Shown in pieces: positions 19,678-32,381 of a stretch of DNA of 64,000 bases; the first letter of the stretch is position 1, and each line of letters starts with the position of its first letter. The translations under genes were made by a program, and so were the position numbers. Under the pieces are notes generated by a model that made no database searches, was not told the DNA's origin, and saw only the letters and a program-made list of their open reading frames with translations. The DNA is taken from contig JAWZSP010000008.1 of NCBI GenBank assembly GCA_034401135.1, forward strand, positions 2,480,001-2,544,000, in the 5' to 3' direction. This DNA comes from Volutella citrinella (taxonomy: Eukaryota; Ascomycota; Sordariomycetes; Hypocreales; Nectriaceae).

Positions 19678-22600
19678 TTAAAAAAACCCAGCGGCGTCAT
19701 CGAGGAGAATTTGCTTTCTGCTCGGCTTTGGGTCACCACAGCTCTTCATCCCCACCCCCTTGGCTGGCGACGGCTCGAAGCTGTCGAGCCATGCATCCAA
19801 TTCAACAATTTCATGTCGCGGAGCTGATACCTGGGCGTTGCTAATATCTTCCATTGATATCCCTTGTTCTCCCGGCTCGTCTTCCGCGAAGGAAATGAGC
19901 GCTTCCATTTTCGCGGGAGAATCGACACTCGCTGGTGTTTGGCAGCGGGTTTCAAGGCCAAGTGCAAGGTCATAGCCAGTTTCCATCAGTTCCTCGCTCG
20001 TCAGCACCTGATGAATATCTCTAGGAGACTGCGTTGCGATTGAATGCGGCGATTGTTCAATGTTTGCGTGGCCTTGAGAAGACACCGACCCATCCTGAGC
20101 TGGGCTCTGCTGTGGCAGTACTTGGACGGCCCTGCGCCCACGATCTTGACAAAATGGCGCCTCAGCTACATGCGCCAACTCACGCTGAACATGAAGCTTG
20201 GCTGGCTTTTGACCCTTGGACTTGGCCATATTACCATGACGGGGCTGCTTGCCTGGCATGAATTTGCTATCGCCTCCGCGCAGCCGGATGGGAACATACG
20301 CGCCCGTAGATGTGGTCATGTTGCTGACATTAGGCTTGTTGCAACCACGAGGGCATTCACAAGCATCTCCGCAATCTAGCTGACAGACATGGCCACAAGA
20401 AAGCTTCTGATGGCAAGGATAGGTGCACTTCGGACAGTCAGAATCATGACAGGTGATTCTGCAGGTATGCCCTCGTTGACACTTTTGGTCGCAGGGCTGA
20501 TGACATCCGCCGCCCGAAATTCTCTGCCAGTCTGAGGGCTGGCTGACCTTCGTGACAACACCGTGGTTTCTGCAGGTAACCGGCAGGCTGTAGCTGATAC
20601 ACCCCTTCTTCACGAACACGTCGTGGACTTTGCCCCATGTTTGCTGACTTTTGGCGCTGCCGGCGAGGATGTTGTTGCTGTTCCCAAACACGTACATCCC
20701 ACAGCGCGCTCGGCTGGTGGCAACGACGGCCCGGTTCTCGTCTTCAACAAAGCCGGATTTTGCACGGTCATAAGGCCGGGAGGGGCTTCGGACAAGCGAT
20801 AGCAGGATGATCTCGTTCTCTTCACCTTGAAAGCCATCCACTGTCCTCACCGACCAGTTTTGGGTGGGATTGAAGCCCGCAAGTATGCGGTTTTGGCGCA
20901 GTCTCGACAGTATTGTAGCGACCTGGCCTCGATAGTAAGTTAGTATCGTGATTTGGGATGGTCTGATGCCATTCTGGATCAGATACTGAACAAAACCAAC
21001 AATCACGTCCGCCTCGCTGGTGTTGAAGAAGCTATGATCTGATCCAAAGCTCTCGGGCCATTGGTGCTGGAACCACCAGAGGTTACTGCCACCCATCCCG
21101 GGAACGTGTGGTCGTTGTTTTGGGTCCTTCACAATGTCGTGATCCATCAATCTGGGGTAGAACGTATGGACCACCTCCCGTATGGCCGGAATCATGCGGC
21201 GTTGAACCTGGAGCATGGAATAAGGAGTGCCCAAGTTGACTAGCCTCTCGAAAAGGGACACGTGAAGATTGTAAGGTTCCTGCCCAAGCTCCCGAACGTC
21301 GACATGGGGTACCAACTGTTGATGGTCGCCAACGAGAACTAGCTGGTCGAGGGAGGGGTAGAGGGCCGAGGTGATGTTGGCCTCGCGCGTCTCTGCTGCC
21401 TCCTCAATCATGAGGATTCGAGGCTTCAAGCCTGCCAACAACCCCCTGTACTTGGTTAGACCAGTCGTGGTGCACCCGATAACCTCGATGCCCTCGGTAT
21501 GGAAGATGTTGATGTTCTGCTTCCACCGACTGATCTTGACTTGCTCGCACGCATTCTGGTACTCCTGCAGGAGCGCCGGGAACCGTCCGAAGATCTTCTC
21601 CCTCATGAGATGGCAAAGGTATCGATAAACCATCCCACGCTGCGGCGGCTTGATGTTGTAGAGATTTGAGTGTTTCTTTAGATATCGGCCTGCGTGAGCC
21701 ATCCAGGCGGTGCCGCTGGTGTTTCCTTGCAGTTTGCCAGTCCAGTCGGAGGTCGTGCCGACCCAAACACCGCCCAGCTTCTCTTTGTTGTCAGCTTCTC
21801 GGCGCTCTTGCTCCTCTGCATCCATTTCATCACTACTGGATGCATCCTTCTGACCTGTGGGTGGGCGATAGACAATCTTGTCTGATTCAACGTAACGGTC
21901 AAGCCAACGGGCTATGACACCCTTGAGAGACCCACGTGAGCTGCCGGTTGAGTTGCCCTCGTCTTCTTCCTCTTCCATTGCAGCGGTGCTTGCTGTCTCC
22001 CACTCGTCGTCATCAAGAGACTCAAGTTGCGCCTGGCTAATCAAGCCTTCGTGGTACAGGTCTTCTGCCGAGATGAGTTCCGTTGGGAAGCACTTCGACA
22101 AGGCGTCCTTGACTTTGTCCACAACCGCTTTGCGAGCATTCACACCTTGAAGAGGAGCTCTGGTTAACTTGGAATCTTGCCGGACATTGTACAGTGTTCG
22201 TTCATTTATCGCTGGAATCTTGGAGCGTCCGCCTAACCGAACAATATTTGCACCATATGAAAGACATTTCTCAAGCAGTTGGTCAAGGGCGTGGTTGGTC
22301 TGGGCAGCAATTATGATCGGCGGGACAGAGTTCCAGTCTCTCCCACGGATGCGCGCAAACGTGCCAAGATAGCCGAGAACTGCTACGACAGACGTAAAAG
22401 TCTTGCCAGTGCCTGGTGGGCCTTGTACAATGGCGAGTTCCCGGGATGTCATTGTATTAAATGCAGCAAGCTGCGATGCATCAAGCTGAGTGACATCTGA
22501 TGGTGTAAAAATTTTGTGTTCATTCGTGTAAGCCGCAGGCTCCAAACCCCGGAAATCGTCAATTATGTACTTGTCAAACTTCGACCTGTGTGGTATTGTA

Positions 22601-23435
22601 TTAGCAGTGTTCCTACTTTTGAAATGCTAGTCGAGATGAAAGGACTTACTGGCTGAGGGCTGCGTGTTGCAGTCCGACCATGGCATGTCGAACCTGTTCG
22701 AAGTACCCCCCGTTGGCTTCGAGCATCACCATTTCGACCGCCGGGTTTAAGATGGCATCCTTAGTGCTTGCCCAGAAGATTTCGATGCGGGGGGGAGTAT
22801 CCTCAGTCTCTCCCAACTCGCTGTCAGGCTCCAAGCCACCTTTCAGGTATCGTGCCGCCACAACGGCGACGTAGCACTGGTCACGGAAGTTGTCTGGTGA
22901 TAGAGCCACGAGGGAACCGGGCGTGAGACGATCGCATTTTGCCCAGTTGAACTTTGTGGGTGATCTCTCTGTAGAGAAGGAGATCCTGCAGGCGGCACCA
23001 GACCCGGCGAATAGGTAACCCTTGGTATGGACCTAGCAGACAGGGTCAGTTGAGAGTGGGAGGCGGCGATTTTGTGCGACTTACTTGAGTATAAATGGAA
23101 AATGCTGAGTTCTCCATCATCTCTGGGTCTTCTCGGAAGGTGTTCACAGCTCTCCGAAGGAGTTCTGTTCCTTCGTATCGACTCAGGCGGTATTGGGTCT
23201 CCAAGTACTCGTGCTTGGCATTGCAGTTATCCGGGCCGGGGATAAGGTGGACGGGCGAGCTGGGCAGAGGAGGAGGATCAAATGCCATCAGTTCGTGAGC
23301 TGTTGGGATCTCAGGTTGTAACTGCCACGCGGCGAGCTTGGTGCCACCTTGTGACTGCTGCTTGAGGACATGGGCTCGGATAATCTCGATGCTTGAGGCA
23401 TCTTTACCAGTCTTTGTCGATCTGATTAGTGACAT
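19678..23435 (-). CDS. NFX1-type zinc-finger superfamily-1 RNA helicase (ZNFX1/Hrr1-like)
   Basis: Exons 23085-23435, 22650-23032 and 19678-22585 join across introns of 52 and 64 nt to give 1213 residues. Phases agree at both joins. The N-terminal part contains LQPEIPTAHEL and EYLETQYRLSRYE, typical of this family. Walker A is GPPGTGKT at about residue 300. The motif-II equivalent is EEAAET at about 639, followed by GDHQQL at about 664, and SRARCGMYVFGN marks the last helicase motif. A Cys/His-rich NFX1-type region follows (CRITCHDSDCPKC, CGHVCQLDCGDACECPRGC). The last 200 residues are poorly conserved and acidic. Relatives act in small-RNA-directed heterochromatin or RNA surveillance. The start is the first ATG after an in-frame stop; the extreme N-terminus is less certain. 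Confidence 0.88.
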
Positions 23436-24909
23436 GCATCGGCGATTATTGGAGCCAACTTACCTTAAAAGAGCCCGTCATGTTTGCAAATCGCCAACAC
23501 GATCTTCCACCGCAAGTCAGGAAAAGACTGCCCAAGTTTGAGAGGAGCGAGGAGAAAACGAGAAGGAAAAAGGTGACTTCAAGAGCTCCGAGGGCGTCAA
23601 AGGCGTCCAGAGATAATGGGGACGAAGAATATCACCGTAGTGATGCTCGTATGTGATTCACGTAAAGACAGACGCGTGGTGCTTCGGGCCAAGTGATGAA
23701 GGGAATGGAAAAGAGGATAGTCATACCTTGGCCTCAACAAGAATGCAGACCGGCAATAACACGGCCCCTCTGTCGGGAAAGAGTTCCTCCAGAGCTCTTT
23801 CACAATATACAGAGAAGGAGGATAGAAACGAAGAGGTTTGGGGGCGCGTGGCAGCCGCAGTGCCGTGTTCACGAAGCTGATTGTGGTGGGAAGAACCTGC
23901 CCACAATAGGCGGGGATGAAAGAACTTGCTGCGTGATCGTGATTGCCTCTCGCCCTGCTGCCTATTTACCTAAATTACCTGGCAGGCACGACGGCTTCGT
24001 GGCGTGCGGCTTCTGCCAGGTGCGCGGCAGCTGCCCGCCAGGCGCCTGGCAGGTGCCCGGCATTGGCGTCGTATCTGTTTGGTGTTTGCCCCGAGCGTGG
24101 GAAGGCGCTCGGCTGGGGCGCACATGGCAATCGATTTTTCGTTCGTGGGAGGCAGTAGCCTATCAATTGGTCTCTGGGACAACAATTGGACTTTTGGTAT
24201 GGCTCGAGGCTGGTATAACGGTGGGAAGCGATTGTCCATCGAGGAGTTCGGCCAGTGAATCGGGTTCTGTGGGGTCGTCATTGGCGTAGGTGAGGTCGCA
24301 AAGAAGTGCCAGCCACGGAGTCCGGCTGGGCAAACAGGTGCCACTGGAACTACCTCTCATTGATTAGGGCTCAATGCAATCTTAGGGCAGCCGTAAAGAT
24401 GCGGCGGCAGCGTCACCCTGGCATTCGGATGACGCCCATTGGCAATCGTTTGCCGCATTGTGCGACCAAAGGTGCCCACCCATTGAACAGTAGCAAAGCC
24501 CATCGTGGCCGCCTATTCAGCGAGATCTCGATGGGGTTTCTTCTCTTGCAATTAAACACACTGTTACCCAATACCACTACAAACAAGTTGCCCATCCGTC
24601 GCTGCGCCATGTCCAAGGGCCGCCCCGGCACGACCCCCTATGTCAGGCAGACAGCCCCTCTTGCGATAGTTACGAGAGCAACGGATCGATGGGCCTAGCT
24701 CATGTCGCTCAGATTATAGAATCTAAACCGCTATCCATGTATACCAGTCAAATACCTGCCTCTTCCCGTAGTACACGGTTGACTGCATCATCTCCAACCA
24801 CGCCCAGCCACTCACCGCAGTCGCTCAAACAGCAAACCCAACTCGCGTCCCGCCCACTAGCACGGGAAGTAGTATGGCAGAAACAGTCGTAGATTTATGC
24901 ACACTCCTA
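23436..24909. other. Intergenic, GC-palindrome-bearing region
   Basis: No gene is supported. The region upstream of the helicase is A/G-rich and probably its promoter. A cluster of CCTGGCAGG/CCAGG elements lies at 23977-24060. Confidence 0.4.
23977..24060. repeat. Cluster of CCTGGC/GCCAGG inverted repeats
   Basis: Within 84 bases there are four GCCAGG or CCTGGC elements plus GCGGCAGCTGCCCGC. The core is a perfect 14-base palindrome, GCCAGGCGCCTGGC, at 24037-24050. Strong hairpins are possible on either strand. Confidence 0.6.
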
Positions 24910-25560
24910 GCTTCAGCATTCTCCAGGCCAGTGTGGTCCCTCCATCCTCACCGACAGCCTCATCAACACCACACTCCACGTCACCAAGACGCATGTTCCC
25001 GATTCCCTCATCCTCAGGCACTTTCGGCCCTATACCTAGGTCACCAGGTCCGAGGGGGTGTTTTCCACTAAGCGCCATGTTTGCTCCTGTTGACCGAGAG
25101 GCATATTCGTGAAACTCGCCCCTAAAGCTGACACCCCCCATTATGCAGGAGTCGATGCCACCACCCTCAGTCTCCAGGACGAACCGGGCCCCTTATTCCA
25201 CGCACAAGGGAGGCGTGTGGCGATCCCCAAGATACCTCAGCCAGGTCCAGGGCACGAAGAACACGCTTGACCTCTCGAGAACGGCCAGCCGGCCAGCATC
25301 CTGCTTCTTTCCAACCTCGGTTCCCTCGTCGACACCCTCATATCCCTCGTCACGCACACCCGACGCCCATCACATGCCTCTTTCCTACACCCCGCCTCGC
25401 CCGGTCTCTTGTTTCGGCCTTGCCGCCATCCACTGCCCCTTGGCAGCCCAGGCAACCAAGGGAACCCTGAGTCCTGAGGCCGGCAGGATCTCCAAGTGCA
25501 TTACCCAACAGATTGTCAATGTTGCCGCCGTCCAGCCTATCCCCACACACCTCACCCCAC
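24910..25560 (+). pseudogene. Possible decayed coding sequence
   Basis: One plus-strand frame reads protein-like across several stop codons: LTDSLINTTLHVTKTHVPDS, then AGVDATTLSLQDEPGPLF, then ASILLLSNLGSLVDTLI. Several of the stops are TGA or TAG. Further downstream (about 25820-25880) HIHGQMLVCAGDEAVIVV is also protein-like. I do not recognise the family, and chance plus C-rich composition is a real alternative. Confidence 0.25.
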
Positions 25561-26397
25561 GACGATCAGCTGTACGCCCGAGTTGAGTAGGATTTTCAGG
25601 CTCATCACGGCCGGCAGCCGTCCCTAGTACGTGGCGACCTCACGTAGGGCTCGATCCTGCTCCGGGACCCGAAGAAGGAATGGGGATACGAAGAGACCTA
25701 TGGGGGACACGAGGAGACAGATGGGGGTGAATGGATCCCAGGCACCCACTGGGGTGGACTAGAAGCTTGGGATACTCCGTGGCAGGGGCGTCGGCGCGCA
25801 TCTTGCCCAGTTCATAGCCCACATTCACGGCCAGATGCTGGTGTGTGCCGGTGACGAGGCCGTGATAGTCGTCTTGGCCCTGTTGCCGTCGATTTCTTCA
25901 TGGCCGATGCCGAGCATGCCAGGCTCCAGTTCTGAGGGGGGCCTAGTGATTCACACCTCAGCCCCTTTAGCAGCTTCACGTACGGCCGAGAGAGTGGCAA
26001 ACCAAGTCCAGGAAACGTACGAGAATCACACACCCTTCAGCAATAAGTATCTTTGCACTAGGGTCTGGTATCTAGAACGAGTGGATGACGGCGTCACGGA
26101 CTTCGCAAGTGGATAGGAAAATAGCAAAAAAGTGCCCGAGGAAGAAAAGATTTTAATGCAATCGCCGTTACAGCAGATCAATTGATGCAGAATGCCCAAA
26201 ACTCCAGACCGACGGGGCTATTTTCGCCCCCCACCTGTAGATACATGTATGTGTATAATCCTCAGACCCCGAACCTTAGATGCCTGATCCAATGCAGCCT
26301 TGCCTCCCCGAAATGCCTGGTATAAGTCCCAAACCGGTCAAAACGCCTGTAACCTTCCGCATGGCAGTCATTCAAAAATCATGTACAAGAAAATAAC
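25561..26397. other. Intergenic
   Basis: The sequence contains possible continuation of the decayed reading frame and then the A/T-rich 3' region of the Zn2Cys6 gene. No intact gene is seen. Confidence 0.35.
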
Positions 26398-29098
26398 TCA
26401 AAAAGCCATTGAGTACACACCAGCGTGGGCGTTGTCTCGCGTTTCCTCCTTAACCTTCACCGACTTCCACGTGCTCAATCCCAACTTATCGTCCTGTGAC
26501 GATAGTGAATCACTCACGCCTGGGAGCAATTGCAAATCGCCCATGTTCCAGAGCGATTGTGAAGCACTAATGTCTGCAAGGAGCTGTGCCTTGCTACCTG
26601 AATACTCCGACGTACGTGCTGTCACCTCCGTCACACCACCGCGGGGATACTGGAATTCTGTGTTAGTATGATGTGCGAGGTTTTGACACTCCGGTTGCCA
26701 ACAGACCCCTGAAAGAATTGAAGCTGATTCGGAAATGGGTCGACGACTCCACTCGAGGCGTCCGTCGAGGCCCACGCTGAAGGCCGCGACTTCTTCGACG
26801 AGCTCCCACTTTCCGGTCATGGGGTCCTTCTGCGCGAAGCGGAAGATGATGTTGCTACCCAAGTCTTCAAAAACGATCTCGCGTCGTCGAAGGAGAAGCC
26901 ACTTTGTAGTCTCGTCTTCGTCCGACGCCTCGACAAGGTCCTCGCAATCGCGGTTCTTGAGAGCGATTGCTCGGAACACCCTGCTGTCTCGCAGAGCGTT
27001 TCGGATGGGATATTGACCAAGAATGCGCATAGCATTGTCCTGCACCAAGGGGTCGCGGCAGCTGATGGCTGCCACGAAGAGCGGCCACGTCCAGCCAGAG
27101 TCCATGGCAAATCCACAGTTGGGTCGGCTCGTGATGAGAGTCTCAGCGATGGCAGTGATTTCGTGGAACTGAGGCGTGAGCTTTCGGACCTGCTCCAGTG
27201 TCGAGAAACGCGGCATGGCCGTGTAGATGACCAGAACCAAGTACTCAATTCGGAGGTTGAGGCACCGAAGGAAGTACTCGTAGTCCACCTCGCGATTATC
27301 TCTTGCCACCTGCAGCAAAGGCTCAAATGCGTCGATCCACCTCTGCAGCCAGTATCGGGACTCCTCGAGGAACTTGATGATCTTGGGGTGCTTCTTGACA
27401 CCGGACATCTTAGCCTCCAGTTCCTCGTCCGTGTTGGTCTTGGGGAGAGCCAGCTCATATGTGATCATGTTCAGAATGGGAATGTACTGGACCATTTGGC
27501 GCTGCACCAGCGTCCAGAACCCACTGGCTTCCACCAGGGAACTGAAAGCTTCAGGTAGTTCGTCCAGCTGAGTGATGTTTGTGGACCTGGGTCGGTAGTA
27601 TGGCGAGCTGCTTGTGAATGGCGCAATGCCTGGCATTCCCGGTGGAGATCCTGGAGGGGAAATATGCGAGGGGATGGGAGAGATACTGTGCGATTGGTGG
27701 GGGCTTCCCTGGCTGTTGGGGCTGGGGAACCCGCTCGAGGATGAACAGCTGGACATGCTGCCTGCCCAAGGTGATCCGGGCTGACTGGGGGGGCTCTGGA
27801 CCGCGACTGGGGGAGGGCTCTGGACCGAATGGATGGGTAGCGTGTGGGATTGAGGCACCACTTCAGCATCTTGCTTGGGCGGGAAGAAGAACTTCTTGTA
27901 TGATCCCATGAACGATCGAGACTGCAACTCGAGAGGTCGGTAGCAATCAAGAATCTGCTGAACCAGTGCCGGCGGCGCAGGAGCGATGCTCACGAGTTCG
28001 GGGGCCTTCTCGGAGCAGGCAGCCAATTCATTGAGCATGCTAAAGCCGTGGGTGACGTGCTTTAGAGCGGCGGGCATGTTGCCACGCATGGACTCGAAGC
28101 AGATGAAGAGAAGCGCCGCCAGCATGGCTGTGCGCAACCCGCCCTTGGATGGCTTGGCCCTGGCCTGCACGCGCAAAGCTTCACAATAGTAGACGACGGC
28201 GTTGAGGTAGTGCTTGTTGTCGTTGGCGGGATCAACAAGCATGGCACCCGTATCAGACATGCTAGCCTTCCTCATCGCACCAACAGCCATAGCGGCGTAC
28301 CGCAGCGTAGGTTCCTCTAGGGAGACCTGCGGCATTGTGTCGGTCCATAGCCGCGACGGAGCCATGCAGCCGCTAAGAAAGTTGATGGAAAGTGCCGTCC
28401 ACTCGTCAAAGTACATGCGCTGCTCGTCAGAGGAGAATCGGATCGAGTTGATATCGGGCTCTTCAATTATCATCGGCGCCTTCTTGGTGTGAATCAGCTT
28501 GGCGTTTGCTACGCTGGAAGAGGCTGATGGCGTGGAGCGGCCACTGGCAGGCGTTTCGGAGCGGGATGCTGTCTCGGCATATCCGTCGCAGTAGCCTCTC
28601 CATTTCATGCAGTTTGAGCATGCTGGCTTGGTCTCGTCGCACTTGACGTGGCGCTTCCTTTTAACAAATGTCAGCAACAGCTCATTGTCGGTCCTCAGCG
28701 TGTCCAAGGACGCCAAATGTGGCGAAGCCCTTGAAGGGATAGTTACTTACTTGCCTAGAAGCGAAAAGGTCAGTCTCTAATGCCAGGAACAAGGACGGCG
28801 GGCTCTGAATACTCACAGGTACTACATCCGGTTCGCGCTCTTGTCGAGCTGCGTCGGGTGTGTCGAGTCCGAGTGTCGAGAGCAAATCGATGGGTGCCTC
28901 CTCGGGCCGCGGCCGCGCCCGCAGACCTACCTGTTGGTGCGGGTGGCCTAGAAGTTGGAAGGATTCGTTAGCCTCCTGGCCACGGTATGCGCCGGATCGT
29001 CGCGGCGCTCGGCAATGGGAGGCAGGGAGGAGCGCTTACTGGGCTGTGTTGCCGACAGGGCGGCTCTGCTTGAGAGGGATTGAGAATTGGATCTCCAT
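26398..29098 (-). CDS. Zn2Cys6 transcription factor with a 4-nt microexon
   Basis: Four exons (29040-29098, 28817-28947, 28751-28754, 26398-28657) give 817 residues. Introns are 92, 62 and 93 nt with GTAAGC, GTGAGT and GTAAGT donors. The third exon is only GCAA. It supplies the last two bases of C64 and the first two of K65, and so completes a canonical cluster, C61-x2-C64-x6-C71-x6-C78-x2-C81-x6-C88 (TGCSTCKKRHVKCDETKPAC). Skipping it gives a stop, and retaining the following intron also gives a stop. A Ser/Pro-rich linker and a fungal regulator C-terminal region follow (FDEWTALSINFLSGCMAP and on), with a disordered Pro/Ser insert at about 360-430. The product should be a nuclear DNA-binding regulator of unknown targets. 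The C-terminus matches the DUF3468-like middle region of many Zn2Cys6 proteins. Confidence 0.85.
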
Positions 29099-29698
29099 GG
29101 TGGTGGTAGCTTCACGGGTTTCCCGTTGGTTAAAGTACAACGTCGGTTTCCTAAGAAAGCACAGGCGGAACAATAAACTGGGCTTGCAGATTTCAGGGAT
29201 TTAGTCACACCAGATGAGTTCGCCCGTTGCGTGTCAACACAGGGCAGAGGGGCCAAAAGCCGTTCGGCGGGCGGCAGTTGGACTCTGAGGGATCCCAAAG
29301 AACCGGGTATTGTTGCGGTACGGCGCACACAGTCGCTGCGGGATGGCGCTTGGAGTACAAGCACTGGGAAATTTAGTGGACGTGCGTGGAGCTGGGCTGC
29401 AGGAAGGATTTTGGATTTACCCCGGGGGACGTGACGGCGGTATCAAGCACGCCCAGGCATGCGCTGGCACACGCGACAGCAATGGCTGTATCACAACGTG
29501 TTTGGTGGCGCCTGATCGGATCTGGTCGTTGCGCTGGGGGTGCGCGATTGCCTGCGGTCGAACGGCGGCCGACAAAACGAGGAATGCAGGATGTGGTTTA
29601 ATAGGAGGAAAGTGTTCGACGACGAGGCGACAGGAGTACGGTGCGGCCCAGGGTCCAACTTCGACCCGCGCCTTCTCTTAGCGTCGTGCCGTAGTCAA

Positions 29699-29752
29699 TG
29701 CCCCAAAAAAAACTGCCCCAAAAATGTCCCCAGTGCCCCAAATGCCCCAAGA
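29699..29752 (+). repeat. Degenerate TGCCCCAAA repeat
   Basis: Five imperfect copies of TGCCCCAAA or its variants follow each other (TGCCCCAAAAAAAAC, TGCCCCAAAAA, TGTCCCCAG, TGCCCCAAA, TGCCCCAAG). Confidence 0.7.
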
Positions 29753-32381
29753 CAGTCCACGAGGGCGCTATCGGGAGAGGCGGAAGTTTAAACCGAATCG
29801 TGCAGACTCTGGGCCAGTGCGTGCCGTGTGGATTTTAGTTATTGCCCGGAGACCGACAGGAGGACGATGGAATGTGTCAAAGTGATTGACAGGTGATGGT
29901 GGTATTGGTAGCAGCAGCAACAGCAACAGTGATGGTGTTGCTGATGACGATGAGCAGTGGTATCCCAGTGAGTGGTAGTGCAGGTGATGTCGTGGTGTAT
30001 GTAGTTGATGCAAGATCAGGAAGCTGTGTTTATCAAACTCGAGTGCCGGTTGCTTTCTGTGTGTGCAAGAGTGTGTTGAGGAAGGTCCTCTATGTACTGC
30101 AAGAACCAAGTCCCGTTTCCTGCGGGGTTTTGAGGATGGTTATAACGTCCCGGCTCCGTGGCCCAGGTCCAGGTCAGGAGGAGAGCAAATTCCCGTCTAA
30201 GCGACCACGCAACGCGAGGGCCAGCGGTCCCGGGCCCGTAGCCCATCGTCCGGGCTGGCTTGTGCATGCCGGAGGGGAGAATCGTCGTCAACGACCTGAA
30301 CCATGAGCCCGGTCACGGGATCGACAGCATGAGGCCCGAGATAGATAAGGAGGAGGAGGCGAAGTGGAGGAGGGGGTGGAGATGGGAGCCCTGACGGGTC
30401 TCGGCGAGCCCTGCTGGGACCTGCTGGAGGTGGCTTGGCTGGCCTGGCCGCCCCTGCCGTGGCCTAGGCTGTCCTGGCAAACATGGAGGCCCCTGCACGC
30501 CCTGGAAGGAGCGTACTGGTATTGCTCCGTCCGTTGTGGAAAATAGTGCGGTAGGGCAGCGAATGACGCGACGCCGATGGTAGCCCTTGGCAGGAGTGGC
30601 CCAGCAAGGAGGCCAGGAAATGGGATGAGGGACTGCAACGGGGCGCCTGAACAGGAATAAACTAGCGAAGCAGACACCACAGAAGCTGGAGAGGACAGGG
30701 ATCGCTTGGGTGTGCTGTAGGCCCAAGGTTGCCCTGCGTGGGATCGATGGCCCGGGATAGTGCCCGGAGACCAAATCAATGGATCGTTGTTGTGAGGTGG
30801 GCGAGAGCCGAAGCCTGGGTGAGCCCAGCAAGCGCCACCAGCGCTAAGGGGCCGGGTACAGTTTCCAGTGGCTTTCATAGGCCGTCCATACCTGCCCTTA
30901 CCTAACCTTACTATCCGCACCCAGGAACCGTCCCTCCCAACGCAACACCTAGCGTCATAGGCCTGAATCCCGCCCAACCAGCAACGGCTCTGTAAGCACG
31001 CGACTGTGGGAAAGGACTAATTACCACGATCACACCTGGTGCTACTGGACCAGCAGCATACTATGTACAGTTAGACTCAGAAATGAACACGGCCACGGGA
31101 ATAATCATCCTCAGTCACGTTAGCCCATCCAGCACCTCCAATGCAATTGACACCGGGGTTGGTGCTTCGCAAGCACTATGTAGGCATTTCGTGTATTTCG
31201 TGTATCTAGAGTCCTGTTGATAATTATAGACGGCCCAGAGAAATCCCGGGAGGCAGGTTCGCAGGATTCCGCAACAGGGCAGGTGGTGGAGAGGGGAATT
31301 TCGGAGAGCGGTATAAAATTAGGCACAACGATGGGCTGCATCGTTGCTCTCCCTCACTCACGGGCCAGCTGGTGGTAATTGCCAGCGCATTTTTCTTCCT
31401 CATCCTCCCCTTCCTCCAACAGCTAGGTAGTTTTGCTCATTGATATTGCCATGCCACTAATACACAGACGACTGACTGCATTCCCACAATCAATGCACGA
31501 GCACTAGCAACATTCCCAGTGCCTACTACGTACACGTATGGTCCCAGCAATATGACGCCAGGGACCACCCACCTCAACATCCGGATAGAGACGGAGAAAC
31601 TGGTAGGGCAGCCGTGACGCTACGACCAGTGGGTCCTGCGGCATGGGGGGTCCCATCACTCCTCGGGCCTCCTCCCCTCCCCTCCACACCAAGCTTGAGC
31701 AAGTATTGGACGCCCCGGGCTTGCTGGGTTCCAGTCCCAGGCACTAGCAGAGCCTCCAGACGGTGGGAGGATTTGTGATGTCTCCGCTGCAGGCGGGCGT
31801 TGCCGTTTCCAATGTTCCATGATCAGTTGTGGGTCCCATCTTGCCCTTCTTCAGGCCTAGCCCAGTGCTCTGGGACACTGAGATGACACCCCCAAAGCTG
31901 CTAGGGGTCGTTTCGCTGCCGCTGGCCACCCTGGTGGCCCAGGCCATTTTGCGATGACCACATCCAGGCTCACGCCGGCGTGTGGATCAACGCCAAGGGC
32001 AGACACAGGCCTCATCCTCATGAATTCTGTTTTTATATTTAGAACCTCCGTGTAAGAGAAGATGCACGTCCCGGGCAATCAAGTGTCACACATATACGCT
32101 TGCACCTCTAGCTAGCGGCGAACCATTGACAATACGCGGGTCACCGTCCAGTCATTGATCCGGTTGTTTTGCGAACTTCTTATTCGTCATCTCGCTTCAG
32201 GGCCAGGATACTCTTCCCCTCCCCTCGTCACCATCTAGTTGCAAGCGGCTTCGCTTGATTGAAGCTCGCACGGCTGGTGTCCTCGATGGGTCCTTCCCCT
32301 CCTTCCTATGGAGATCGTGACGCCTTCCCGTAATTGACATCAGGCCATCTTGGACTCTAGCCTCTAGTAGTACTTCTCTAC

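Noticed and set aside
23597..23872. Possible upstream first exon of the helicase gene
   Set aside because: No donor joins it in phase to the exon starting at 23435; an in-frame stop precedes that ATG, which serves as a reasonable start.
28682..28885. Alternative first exon reading MLSTLGLDTPDAARQ upstream of the Zn2Cys6 gene
   Set aside because: It is a different frame from the one that yields TGCSTC of the zinc cluster and starts at a non-ATG codon.
30288..30977. 229-codon minus-strand frame
   Set aside because: It starts at a non-ATG codon, overlaps another long frame on the same strand, and has a Pro/Arg/Ser composition expected from GC-rich non-coding DNA.
31725..31745. GGTTCCAGTCCCAGG as a tRNA T-arm
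   Set aside because: There is no pairing acceptor stem or A-box in the preceding 90 bases.
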